NCBI GenBank assembly: GCA_002307245.1
Contig: DBTW01000189.1
Span: forward strand, 34,368-52,305
Direction of reading: 5' to 3'
Origin: Spirochaetaceae bacterium UBA1306
GTDB taxonomy: Bacteria > Spirochaetota > Spirochaetia > Treponematales > Rectinemataceae
DNA length: 17,938 nucleotides
Shown here: piece after piece, positions 1 through 7,699 of the stretch
Layout of the letters: each line of letters starts with the position of its first letter
How positions within the stretch are numbered: the first letter of the stretch is position 1
Notes under the pieces: model-generated
What the model was told of the DNA's origin: nothing
What the model saw: the letters and a program-made list of their open reading frames with translations, nothing else
Database searches by the model: none
Made by a program: the position numbers and the translations under genes

Positions 1-681
1 CAGCACAGCCAGGACTGGTCGGCCTTCGCGGCCCACATCCCCGGCCTCAAGGCCTACTTCCCCGCCACTCCCTACGACGCCAAGGGCATGCTCAACCTGG
101 CCCTGCGCGGCACCGACCCGGTCATCTTCTTCGAGAGTCAGCTCCTCTACGACAAGGGCGAGGAGTTCGCGAAGGAGGGCGTCCCGACCGGCTATTACGA
201 GATCGCCGAGGGGGAGAGTGTCGTTCGGAAGGCCGGCAAGGACCTCACGATCGCGACCCTCGGCGCCACGCTCTACAAGGCCATGGACACCGCCAAGGCC
301 CTCCGCGAGCAGCATGGCCTGGAGGCCGAGGTCATCGACCTCCGCTTCATCAACCCGCTCAACTACGATGTCCTGGTCGAGTCGGTGAAGAAGACCGGCC
401 GGCTCCTCCTCGCGAGCGACGCGGCCGAGCGCGGCTCCTTCCTCCATACGGTGGCGTCCAACGTGTCGACCCTGGCCTTCGACTACCTCGACGCCCCCGT
501 GGCCGTCGTGGGCAGCCGCAACTGGGTCACCCCGGCCGCCGAGCAGGAGGAGCTCTACTTCCCGCAGAAGGACTGGATCATCGACGCTATCCACGAGCGC
601 ATCCTGCCCCTGCGGGGCTACGCGCCCAAGACGGTCCAGACGGTGGGCGACATCGCCCGCCGCTCGAAGAGGGGAGTATAA
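1..681 (+). CDS. 2-oxoacid dehydrogenase E1 beta-like subunit, C-terminal part (5' end cut by window)
   Basis: The frame is open from base 1, so the gene starts outside the window; 226 residues are visible, where a stand-alone E1 beta has about 325-340. The visible part begins HSQDW, then GLKAYFPATPYDAKG and DPVIFFE, the pattern of the end of the pyrimidine-binding domain of E1 beta subunits (pyruvate, branched-chain or acetoin dehydrogenase). It continues through a transketolase C-terminal domain with the segment around EVIDLRFINPL and KKTGRLLL. Such subunits use thiamine diphosphate with an alpha subunit or domain to decarboxylate a 2-oxoacid and pass the acyl group to lipoyl E2. The last 25 or so residues (after HERILPL) extend past the usual end. 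Whether an alpha domain is fused upstream cannot be seen. The next gene starts 5 bases after the stop, so it is probably co-transcribed with the sugar genes. The family is clear; the substrate is unknown. Confidence 0.88.
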   Translation, partial: QHSQDWSAFAAHIPGLKAYFPATPYDAKGMLNLALRGTDPVIFFESQLLYDKGEEFAKEGVPTGYYEIAEGESVVRKAGKDLTIATLGATLYKAMDTAKALREQHGLEAEVIDLRFINPLNYDVLVESVKKTGRLLLASDAAERGSFLHTVASNVSTLAFDYLDAPVAVVGSRNWVTPAAEQEELYFPQKDWIIDAIHERILPLRGYAPKTVQTVGDIARRSKRGV

Positions 682-686
682 GCCGC

Positions 687-2033
687 ATGGCGGGATCCCC
701 ATCGGCCGCGCGAGGGAAGGCGAACGATCCCGCGGCCTCCTGCGAGGAGCGCCTGGCAGCCCTTGCAGGCCTGGCCCGGGAGCTGCCCGAGAGGGGCGCG
801 CCCTCAGGCGAGTCCAACAACCACATCCACACTATCTATAGCTTCAGCCCCTACTCGCCCTCGATGGCCGCCCTTCTCGCCAGGGAGGCTGGCCTCGAGG
901 TGGCGGGCGCGGTCGACCACGACTCGATCTCGGCCTCCCGCGAGATGGTGGCGGCCTGCGCCCTGGTCGGCATAGGCGGAGTGAGCGGCTGCGAGCTCCG
1001 CGTCGGCTTCCCCGCCTTCGCCGACCGCAAGATAAACAATCCCGACTCCGCGGGCATCGTCTACATGACCATCCAGGGCGTCCCCGCCGGGCGGGTCGAC
1101 GAGCTCTCGGCCTTCTTGGGGCCCATCCGCGCCGCGCGGCTCGAGCGCACGGCGCGCATGGCAGAGGCCGCCTCGGCCCTGCTGCGCGAGGCCGGAGTCG
1201 AGGGCCTCGACCTGGGCAGCGACGCCGTCGCTCGGTCGAAGGCCGCCGAGGGCGGCGGCGTCACCGAGCGCCACCTACTCGCCGCCGTGGCCGAGCGCCT
1301 AATCGCCCGCTACGGCCGTGGCCCGGCCCTCGTCGAGGGCCTGGCCTCGGGCCTGGGCATCAGGCCTGAGGCCAGGCTCGCCGCACTTCTATCCGACCCC
1401 GTGAATCCCATGCTCGAGTACGACCTCCTCGGGGTCCTCAAGTCGCTCTTCCTCGGGAGGATCTTCGAGCAGCCGGGGGAGGCCGAGTGCCCCGACGCGA
1501 CGGGGGTCGTCGCCTTCGCGGCCGCCATCGGCGCGGTCCCGGCCTACGCCTACCTAGGCGACGTGGGCGAGTCGCCAACGGGGGACAAACGGCCCGAGAA
1601 ATTCGAGGACGACTTCATCGAGGAGCTCTTCGACGCGGTCAAGGAAGCCGGCTTCCTCGGCGTAGCCTACATGCCGCCCCGCAATACGCCCTCCCAGCTT
1701 GAGCGCGTTAGGCGACTCTGCGACGAGCGCGGCCTGATGCAGATCTCGGGCGTGGATATCAACAGCCCGCGCCAGTCCTTCAATTGCCCCGAGTTGCGCC
1801 GTCCCGAATTCGCCAATCTGCGCGACTCTACCTGGGCCCTCGTGGCGCACGAGCGCCTCTCCTCGGCCGATCCCCGGGCCGGCCTCTTCTCCGCCGCCAA
1901 TCCCCTGGCCGCCCTGCCCTTGGGCGAGCGGATCTCCGCGTATGCCGAGGCGGGCAGGGCCCTCGACCCCGCGAGGCCGGGCGAGTCCGGCGCGGTCCTG
2001 AACGATCTCCTGAAAGGCAGGTTTCCTCGATGA
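687..2033 (+). CDS. PHP-domain metal-dependent hydrolase-like protein
   Basis: This 448-residue protein has an N-terminal PHP metal site: HIH at residues 46-48, VDHDS at 76-80 and a Glu in GCELRV at 103. These are the usual first ligands of the PHP superfamily (histidinol phosphatases, phosphoesterases, polymerase PHP domains). A helical stretch rich in Ala, Glu and Arg follows (about 120-250), then a second alpha/beta half with YMPPRNTP and SGVDINSPRQSFN. The last of these sits where a late PHP ligand motif such as GSDxH would be, but the His is not obvious. The start at 687 is supported by GGGGAG at 671-676, about 10 bases upstream. The stop overlaps the next start in ATGA at 2030-2033, so translation is probably coupled to the dehydrogenase. 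A phosphatase or other hydrolase acting on a sugar intermediate is plausible, but I do not recognise the specific family and assign no substrate. Confidence 0.85.
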   Translation: MAGSPSAARGKANDPAASCEERLAALAGLARELPERGAPSGESNNHIHTIYSFSPYSPSMAALLAREAGLEVAGAVDHDSISASREMVAACALVGIGGVSGCELRVGFPAFADRKINNPDSAGIVYMTIQGVPAGRVDELSAFLGPIRAARLERTARMAEAASALLREAGVEGLDLGSDAVARSKAAEGGGVTERHLLAAVAERLIARYGRGPALVEGLASGLGIRPEARLAALLSDPVNPMLEYDLLGVLKSLFLGRIFEQPGEAECPDATGVVAFAAAIGAVPAYAYLGDVGESPTGDKRPEKFEDDFIEELFDAVKEAGFLGVAYMPPRNTPSQLERVRRLCDERGLMQISGVDINSPRQSFNCPELRRPEFANLRDSTWALVAHERLSSADPRAGLFSAANPLAALPLGERISAYAEAGRALDPARPGESGAVLNDLLKGRFPR

Positions 2034-3238
2034 GCGACATTAGCCATACCTTCGCCGCGCCTCTCCTGCGCGGGCTTTATATCGGGGCCTTTGGCAGGCC
2101 CATGGCCCTGGTCCCGGGCTCGGCGCTCGGCGCCGCCGAGGGCGAGGCCCCCGAAGCCCTGTCGGTCGAGCTGCCGCGCGAAGAAGGGCCGGCCGCCGGG
2201 GCCCTGTCCGCTTCCCTCGCCGCCTGGCGCGGCTCCCATGGGGGCCAGCACATGCCGGGCTGCGTGGTCCTGCGTTCCGGATCGGAGCGCAGGGCCTACT
2301 GGCCGGGCCTCGGCCTCGACGACGCGAGGAGGCGCATGGAGAGGCGCGACGCCGCGCCCCTGCCCGTGCCGCCCCCGACCGCGGAGATCGCGGGCTCGGC
2401 CAGGCGGCGCTCGGGAGTGGTGGAGGGCAGGATAGCCCTCGTGACCGGCGGCGCCCAGGGCTTCGGCGAGGAGATCGTCCGCGGCCTCGTGGCCTCGGGG
2501 GCCCTCGTCTACGTCGCGGACTTAAACCTCGCCGGGGCGGAGAGGCTCTCTTCCGAGCTGAACGCCGCCGCCGGGCGGGCCGCCGCCATACCTGTTTCGG
2601 TCAACGTGTCCGACGAGGCCTCGGTCGAGGCCATGTTCGCCCTCGTCGCCGAGCGCTCGGGCGGGCTCGACCTCGTGGTGAGCAACGCTGGCGTCCTCAA
2701 GGCCTCGTCCGTCCTCGAGCAGGAGCTCGCGGCCTTCAAGTTCGTGACCGACGTGAACTACGTGGGCTTCTTCCTCGTCACCAAGCACGCCGGGCTCCTG
2801 CTCCGCAGGCAGGCCCGCCTCGCGGCGCTCTGGCCGACCGACATCGTCCAGGTCAACTCGAAGTCGGGGCTCGAGGGCTCGAACAGGAACGGCTCCTACG
2901 CCGGCTCCAAGTTCGGCGGCATCGGCCTCGTGCAGAGCTTCGCCCTAGAGCTCGTGGAGTGGGGGATAAAGGTCAACGCGATCTGCCCGGGCAACTTCCT
3001 GGACGGGCCGCTCTGGTCCGACCCGGTCAAGGGTCTCTTCGTCCAGTACCTGCAATCGGGCAAGGTGCCCGGGGCGAAGACCGTCGAGGACGTGCGCAAG
3101 GCCTACGAGGCCAAGGTCCCCATGCGCCGAGGCTGCGTGGGCGAGGACGTCATGCGCGCGATCTATTACCTCGTGGAGCAGGAGTACGAAACCGGCCAGG
3201 CATTGCCCGTCACCGGCGGCCAGGTTATGTTGAGCTAG
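2030..3238 (+). CDS. SDR dehydrogenase of the sorbitol-6-phosphate 2-dehydrogenase (SrlD) type, with N-terminal extension
   Basis: The start ATG at 2030 overlaps the preceding stop and has AAAGGCAGG upstream; the open frame further upstream only shadows the PHP gene. The product is 402 residues. A Rossmann fold begins near residue 133 with TGGAQGFG at 139-146. VADLN at 162-166 places an Asp at the end of beta 2, favouring NAD over NADP. SNAGV lies at 218-222 and the catalytic Ser-Tyr-Lys is seen as NSKSG (276-280) and YAGSK (Y290, K294). NSKSG, KFGGIGL, KVPMRRGC and the terminal VTGGQVM closely follow what I recall of E. coli SrlD, which oxidises D-glucitol 6-phosphate to fructose 6-phosphate. 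The first 130 residues are not part of the SDR fold and have no motif I can assign with confidence; SrlD itself lacks them. The adjoining kinase and SorE-like genes support a hexitol-phosphate substrate. Exact substrate uncertain. Confidence 0.85.
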   Translation: MSDISHTFAAPLLRGLYIGAFGRPMALVPGSALGAAEGEAPEALSVELPREEGPAAGALSASLAAWRGSHGGQHMPGCVVLRSGSERRAYWPGLGLDDARRRMERRDAAPLPVPPPTAEIAGSARRRSGVVEGRIALVTGGAQGFGEEIVRGLVASGALVYVADLNLAGAERLSSELNAAAGRAAAIPVSVNVSDEASVEAMFALVAERSGGLDLVVSNAGVLKASSVLEQELAAFKFVTDVNYVGFFLVTKHAGLLLRRQARLAALWPTDIVQVNSKSGLEGSNRNGSYAGSKFGGIGLVQSFALELVEWGIKVNAICPGNFLDGPLWSDPVKGLFVQYLQSGKVPGAKTVEDVRKAYEAKVPMRRGCVGEDVMRAIYYLVEQEYETGQALPVTGGQVMLS

Positions 3239-3249
3239 AAGGGGCCGTC

Positions 3250-4797
3250 ATGGACAAGGCGATAGCGGTCATCGACATAGGCATGACGAACAAGAAGGTG
3301 GCCGTCTATGACGGCTCCCTCCGCATGCTGGACTCGGCCTCTCGCAAATTCGACCCCGTCATGGTCGAGGGCCTCGAGGTCCACGACCTCGAGGGCATGG
3401 AGGAATGGTTCCTCGACACCCTGGCCTTCTTCGCGAGGAGCCACCGGATCGGGGCCATTGCAGTCACGACCCACGGGGCCACGATGGTCTGCGTGGGCGC
3501 AGACGGCCTCCCTTGCGCTCCTAGCGTCTACTACACGCACGAGCCGGGGCTTGAGTTCCAGGGGCGCTTCTACCGCGCCTTCGGCGACCGTCGGGAGCTG
3601 CAGGCCTCGACGGGCACGCCGCCCCTCTCGGCCCTGATCAATCCCTCCAAGGGCATCTTCTTCCTCCAAGAGCGCTTCCCCGAGGCCTTCGCCCGGACGC
3701 GCCGCGTGCTGAACTATCCCCAATACTGGGGCTTCCGCCTCAGTGGCGAGACCGGGGCCGAGGGCACCTACACGGGTTGCCACAGCTACCTCTGGGACTG
3801 GGAGCGCGGCCGCTACTCGACCGTGGCCGAGAAGCTCGGCATCGCGGACCTCATGCCCTTTCCCCTGCGCGATTCCTGGGACGTCCTGGGGCGGATCAAG
3901 CCCGAGCTCGCCGCGCGCACGGGCATCGGCGCCGACGCGGTCGTGACCATGGGCATCCACGACTCGAACGCCTCCCTCCTGCCCCACTTGGCCAAGGGCC
4001 GAGGCAAGGACTTCGTTCTCAACTCGACCGGTACCTGGTGCGTCCTCATGCATCCCCAGGCGCTCTACGGCTTCGCCCGCGACGAGCTCGGCAAGATCGT
4101 CTTCTTCAACCGCTCGGCCTACAACGAGCCCGTGAAGACCGCGATCTTCCTCGGCGGGATGGAGTACGAGGCCTGGACCAAGGCCATCGCCCTCGCCTGC
4201 GGCCTGTCCGGCCCCGGCGACCTGCCCGAGCCGGCCGAGGCTGATTACCGCTCGGTAGTCGAGGCGCGCGACGAGTTCATCATGCCCGAGTTCGTGCCCG
4301 GCTCGGGCCAGTTCCCCGGCTCGGAACCGCGGGCCGTCCAGGGCGGGGCCGATTATCCCTACGCCGGGATCGAGTCCGGCGCGAGCCTGCCGCCCTTCCT
4401 CAAGGCCCCGCGCAGGGCCCTCGCGGCCCTCAACCTCTCGCTGGCCCTGCAGACCCTCGTGGCCCTCGAGCGCGCCGGGGCGGGACCGGCGACCGAGGTC
4501 TACACGGAGGGGGGCTTCCGCAGGAACCAAGGCTACAACGCCGCGCTCGCGGCGGCGCTGTCCGGCTCCGGGGGCCATTCCTCGGGGAGGGCCTTCGTCA
4601 CCGACATCTCCGAGGCGACCGCCTTCGGCGCGGCCATGACCGCCGTGGCCGCCCTCGAGGGGCTCAAGCCAGACGCGTTAGGCGATAGATTCGATATCGA
4701 ATACAAGCCGGTGTCGCCCATGCGGGGCCTCGGCGATCTCGAGGGCTACCGTGCGGCATGGCTCGCCCGGGCGGCGAAAAAGGGAGATAAGGCATGA
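3250..4797 (+). CDS. FGGY-family carbohydrate kinase
   Basis: This 515-residue cytoplasmic ATP-dependent sugar kinase has the usual family length. The start at 3250 follows GAAGGGG by about 5 bases and lies 11 bases after the previous stop; the open frame to 2959 overlaps the SDR gene and is not used. The N-terminal phosphate-1 motif is VIDIGMTN (8-15). THGATMV (74-80) belongs to the sugar-binding half. MGIHDSNASLLP (234-245) carries the expected catalytic base D238. LNSTGTW (257-263) and TEGGFRRNQGYN (419-430), then EATAFGAA near the C-terminus, form the nucleotide-binding part. FGGY enzymes phosphorylate ketoses and polyols, often at C1 (rhamnulose, fuculose). Placed between an SrlD-like and a SorE-like enzyme, a ketose 1-kinase role is a reasonable inference. 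It overlaps the next gene by 4 bases (ATGA). Substrate not assignable from motifs. Confidence 0.93.
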   Translation: MDKAIAVIDIGMTNKKVAVYDGSLRMLDSASRKFDPVMVEGLEVHDLEGMEEWFLDTLAFFARSHRIGAIAVTTHGATMVCVGADGLPCAPSVYYTHEPGLEFQGRFYRAFGDRRELQASTGTPPLSALINPSKGIFFLQERFPEAFARTRRVLNYPQYWGFRLSGETGAEGTYTGCHSYLWDWERGRYSTVAEKLGIADLMPFPLRDSWDVLGRIKPELAARTGIGADAVVTMGIHDSNASLLPHLAKGRGKDFVLNSTGTWCVLMHPQALYGFARDELGKIVFFNRSAYNEPVKTAIFLGGMEYEAWTKAIALACGLSGPGDLPEPAEADYRSVVEARDEFIMPEFVPGSGQFPGSEPRAVQGGADYPYAGIESGASLPPFLKAPRRALAALNLSLALQTLVALERAGAGPATEVYTEGGFRRNQGYNAALAAALSGSGGHSSGRAFVTDISEATAFGAAMTAVAALEGLKPDALGDRFDIEYKPVSPMRGLGDLEGYRAAWLARAAKKGDKA

Positions 4798-6056
4798 AGA
4801 CCAAGGCGGTGCGGCTATACGGCGTCGACGATCTCCGGCTCGAGGAATTCGAGCTGCCGGCGATCAAGGACGACGAGATCCTGGCCAAGGTAGTCTCGGA
4901 CTCGATCTGCATGTCGAGCCATAAGCTCAGCATGCAGGGGGACAAGCATAAGCGCGTGCGCGCCCCCCTCGCGACCGACCCCGTCATCATCGGCCACGAG
5001 TTCTGCGGGGAGCTCGTCGAGGTCGGCGCCAAGTGGCAGCGGCAGTTCAAGGCCGGCCAGAGATTCGCGATCCAGCCCGCGCTCAACTACCAGGGCACCC
5101 TTTGGGCGCCCGGCTATTCCTACGCGCACATCGGCGGCGACGCGACCTATATCGTCATACCGCGCGAGGTGATGGAGCTCGGCTGCCTCCTCGAGTACAG
5201 GGCGGAGGCCTTCTTCATGGGCAGCCTCGCCGAGCCGGTCTCGTGCATCGTGGGCGCCTATCACGCCCAGTATCACACCAAGGGCGGCTCCTACGTGCAC
5301 GAGATGGGCATCAGGGAAGGCGGCTCCCTGGCCCTCCTCGCGAGCGTCGGGCCCATGGGCATAGGCGCCATCGACTACGCCATGCACGCGCCCCGCCGGC
5401 CCTCGCGCGTGGTGGTCACCGACATCGACGACGCGAGGCTCAAGCGGGCGGCGTCGATCTTCACGGTGGAGGAGGCCCGGCGGAACGGCGTCGAGCTCCG
5501 CTACGTGAACACGAAGGACATCGCCGACCCCGTGGCCCATCTCAAGGAGCTGAACGGCGGCAAGCTCTTCGACGACGTGTTCGTCTTCGCGCCGGTGAAG
5601 AGCGTCGTCGAGATGGGCGACCGGCTCCTGGGCCCCGATGGCTGCCTCAACTTCTTCGCCGGCCCCACGGACACCTCCTTCTCGGCGAGCCTCAACTTCT
5701 ACGACGTGCATTACGAGTCCCACCACCTCGTGGGCACCTCGGGGGGCAATACCGACGACATCAAGGAGTCGCTCGCGATGATGGCCGACGGCCGCCTCAA
5801 TCCCGTGGCGATGATCACCCACGTCGGCGGCCTCGACTCGGTGCCCGCCACGACCATCGGCCTCGACAAGATCCCCGGCGGCAAGAAGCTCATCTACACC
5901 CATAAGAGGCTTCCCCTCGTCGCCCTCGCCGACTTCGAGGAGCGGGGCAAGTCGGAGCCGCTCTACGCCGAGCTCTCCCGCATCGTGAAGGCGAACAACA
6001 TGCTCTGGTGCAAGGCGGCCGAGGACTACCTCCTGGCCCACGCGCCGGGGATCTAG
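4794..6056 (+). CDS. Zinc-binding dehydrogenase, L-sorbose-1-phosphate reductase (SorE)-like
   Basis: This 420-residue medium-chain dehydrogenase is longer than ordinary alcohol dehydrogenases (about 350) and close to SorE-type enzymes (about 410). Catalytic zinc ligands are visible: C39 in DSICMSSHK, H68 and E69 in IIGHEFCGE, and E148 in SLAEPVSC. The four-cysteine structural zinc loop of classical alcohol dehydrogenases is absent. The nucleotide fold has SVGPMGIGAIDYA (185-197) followed by VVVTDIDDARLKRA. This order of motifs matches what I recall of SorE, which reduces L-sorbose 1-phosphate to D-glucitol 6-phosphate. The neighbouring SrlD-like gene would use that product. The start is fixed by the ATGA overlap with the kinase stop, preceded by AGGGAGA. 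A related threonine/sorbitol-type dehydrogenase with another substrate cannot be excluded. Confidence 0.85.
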   Translation: MKTKAVRLYGVDDLRLEEFELPAIKDDEILAKVVSDSICMSSHKLSMQGDKHKRVRAPLATDPVIIGHEFCGELVEVGAKWQRQFKAGQRFAIQPALNYQGTLWAPGYSYAHIGGDATYIVIPREVMELGCLLEYRAEAFFMGSLAEPVSCIVGAYHAQYHTKGGSYVHEMGIREGGSLALLASVGPMGIGAIDYAMHAPRRPSRVVVTDIDDARLKRAASIFTVEEARRNGVELRYVNTKDIADPVAHLKELNGGKLFDDVFVFAPVKSVVEMGDRLLGPDGCLNFFAGPTDTSFSASLNFYDVHYESHHLVGTSGGNTDDIKESLAMMADGRLNPVAMITHVGGLDSVPATTIGLDKIPGGKKLIYTHKRLPLVALADFEERGKSEPLYAELSRIVKANNMLWCKAAEDYLLAHAPGI

Positions 6057-6061
6057 GGCCC

Positions 6062-6733
6062 ATGGGCGTCGAGGCGGTGCTCTTCGACATGGACGGCGTC
6101 CTCGCGGACTCCGAGCCCTTCATCGCCGAGGCGGCCATCGCCATGCTGGCCGAGAGCTACGGCGTCGCCGCCTCGCGCGCGGACTTCCTGCCCTTCGTGG
6201 GCATGGGGGAGAACCGCTTCATCTCGGGCGCCGCGGCGAGGCACGGCGTGGCCGTGGACCTCGAGCGCGACAAGGCGCGCACCTACGAGCTCTATTTCGA
6301 GCTCATCCGCGGGCGCCTGCGCGAGGTGGCCGGCGCGACGGCCTTCGTCCGCGAGTGCCGCGCGCGCGGTCTCAAGCTCGCGGTGGCGACGAGCGCGGAC
6401 CGGCGCAAGCTCGAGGCCAACCTGCGCGAGATCGGCCTCGTCGAGGCCGACTTCGACGCCCTCGTCGACGGCCTCCAGGTGGAGCGCAAGAAGCCCTATC
6501 CAGACATCTACCTCGAGGCCGCCCGGCGCCTCGGGATATCCCCCGCGCGATGCCTCGTCGTGGAGGACGCGGTCTCGGGCGTGGAGGCGGCCAAGGCCGC
6601 CGGCTGCGCCTGCCTCGCCCTGGCGGGCAGCTTTCCCGAGGCCGAACTCCGCGCCGCCGGGGCGGACTGGTTCGCAGAGGACCTGGCCTCGGTGGATGCG
6701 GCCCGCGCGGCGTTCGGGCGGCGGTTCAACTAG
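6062..6733 (+). CDS. HAD-superfamily hydrolase, beta-phosphoglucomutase/sugar-phosphatase type
   Basis: This 223-residue product has all four HAD motifs. Motif I is LFDMDGVLADSEP with nucleophile D9 and acid/base D11. Motif II is VATSAD with S111. Motif III is the Lys in ERKKPYPD (K144). Motif IV is VVEDAVSGVEAAK with E168 and D169. A four-helix cap at about 15-85 gives the subclass I arrangement of beta-phosphoglucomutases, phosphoglycolate and sugar phosphatases. The start at 6062 lies 5 bases after the SorE-like stop with only a weak AGGG in front, suggesting translation by re-initiation. It closes the + strand run, where a phosphatase could remove dead-end or surplus sugar phosphates; that role is inferred. 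Its stop shares the bases CTAG with the stop of the convergent kinase gene. Confidence 0.9.
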   Translation: MGVEAVLFDMDGVLADSEPFIAEAAIAMLAESYGVAASRADFLPFVGMGENRFISGAAARHGVAVDLERDKARTYELYFELIRGRLREVAGATAFVRECRARGLKLAVATSADRRKLEANLREIGLVEADFDALVDGLQVERKKPYPDIYLEAARRLGISPARCLVVEDAVSGVEAAKAAGCACLALAGSFPEAELRAAGADWFAEDLASVDAARAAFGRRFN

Positions 6734-7662
6734 AGAATCGAGCCCGGCTTCAGGTTCAGCGCGTTCAGCGCCCCGAGGCGGCTGCCCTCGGCCACCGCCT
6801 CGGCCAGGCTCGCCCCTCCCATGAGGGCGGCCGCGAGGCCCGCCGCGAAGGAGTCGCCCGAGCCGATGGGGTTCACCGGGACTATGCTCGGCGCCTCGCA
6901 TTCCCGCAGGGCGCTTCCGTCCCAATACAGGCTCGGCCTCGGGCCCCTCGTCACGATGAGGGCCGCGCCGAAGCGCTCGGCGCAGTCCCGCCCGACCGAG
7001 GCGACCAGGTCCCGGATCTCGGCCTCAGGGAGCGCGGCGCCGGCCTTGGCCGCTGCGGCCTTCTCGGGCGCGTAGGTCTGCAGGAGCTCCTCGAGGTTGG
7101 GCTTGGCCGCGCGGGGGCGGAAGGGGAGGCAGGCCAGGAGATCCGCGCCCTTGAGGTCGAGGAACAGGGCCTTGCCCGCCGCCGCGGCGCGAGCGGCCAT
7201 CGAGGGGATCATGCCCTCCGGGAAGCCCGGCGCCTTCGTGCCGGAGAAGACCACGGCGTCGGTTTCGCGCAACGCGTTCTCGAAGGCCGCCGTCACCCGA
7301 TCGGCCGTCCCGGGGCCCACGGGCCTGGCCTCCTCGACGAGCTCGGTGGCGCTCCCCTCGGAGCGGTCGATGACCGTCGTGCAGACTCGGATCGGCGAAG
7401 CGGACTCGGCCCAGCGGACCCGCAGGCCGTCGGCCTCGCACATCGAGAGGAACCAGCCCCGCGTGGGCCCGCCGAGCTGGGACAGGTAGGTAGCGGGATG
7501 GCCGAGTTGGGAGAGCACCCTGGCGACATTGGCGCCCTTGCCCGAGGCGTCCAGTCGGTACTCCGAGGAACGGTTGACCTCGCCCTTGTAGAGGCGCTCG
7601 TAGGCGACGGTGTTCTGGATGACCGGGTTCAGGCAGACGGCCAGGAATCTCGAGCGGCTCAT
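6730..7662 (-). CDS. PfkB-family sugar kinase, 1-phosphofructokinase/tagatose-6-phosphate kinase type
   Basis: This 310-residue protein is of typical length for the LacC/FruK branch of the PfkB (ribokinase) family. Signature 1 is DASGKGANVARVL (38-50). Signature 2 is NPIGSGDSFAAG (264-275) with catalytic base D270. AKPNLEEL resembles the AKPN segment before the active site in LacC/FruK, and the opening CLNPVIQNT resembles their N-terminus. These enzymes phosphorylate fructose 1-phosphate, fructose 6-phosphate or tagatose 6-phosphate to the bisphosphate. Next to the SrlD/SorE-like genes it would feed fructose (or tagatose) 6-phosphate into lower glycolysis, an inference. The gene runs against the + strand operon, sharing CTAG at its stop, and starts back-to-back with the YqhD-like gene. 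No clear ribosome-binding site precedes its ATG. The specific substrate is open. Confidence 0.9.
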   Translation of the reverse strand: MSRSRFLAVCLNPVIQNTVAYERLYKGEVNRSSEYRLDASGKGANVARVLSQLGHPATYLSQLGGPTRGWFLSMCEADGLRVRWAESASPIRVCTTVIDRSEGSATELVEEARPVGPGTADRVTAAFENALRETDAVVFSGTKAPGFPEGMIPSMAARAAAAGKALFLDLKGADLLACLPFRPRAAKPNLEELLQTYAPEKAAAAKAGAALPEAEIRDLVASVGRDCAERFGAALIVTRGPRPSLYWDGSALRECEAPSIVPVNPIGSGDSFAAGLAAALMGGASLAEAVAEGSRLGALNALNLKPGSIL

Positions 7663-7670
7663 GGCCGATT

Positions 7671-7699
7671 TTAACAGGAGCCGCGAGATTGTGTATACT
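7671..7699 (+). promoter_or_regulatory. Sigma70-like promoter for the YqhD-like gene
   Basis: The -35 element TTAACA (7671-7676) and the -10 element TATACT (7694-7699) each match the consensus at five of six positions and are separated by exactly 17 bases. Transcription would start near 7706. The short leader contains a small inverted repeat, GCCCG-ACGA-CGGGC (7708-7721), then the ribosome-binding site GAAGGAG (7722-7728). This AT-rich island stands out in GC-rich surroundings. Confidence 0.72.

Noticed and set aside
1784..2029. Upstream extension of the SDR frame to 1784
   Set aside because: The extra 82 codons are Arg/Pro/Gly-rich and overlap the PHP gene; the ATG at 2030 has a ribosome-binding site and the usual ATGA coupling.
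3235..4578. Long antisense open frame (447 codons) across the FGGY kinase gene
   Set aside because: It has biased His/Gly/Arg/Val composition, no recognisable domain, and lies exactly opposite a kinase gene with complete motifs; it is typical of GC-rich third-position bias.
4815..6041. Antisense open frame (408 codons) across the SorE-like gene
   Set aside because: It is rich in His, Glu and Val with no domain, mirroring the real gene; no ribosome-binding site or promoter was seen.
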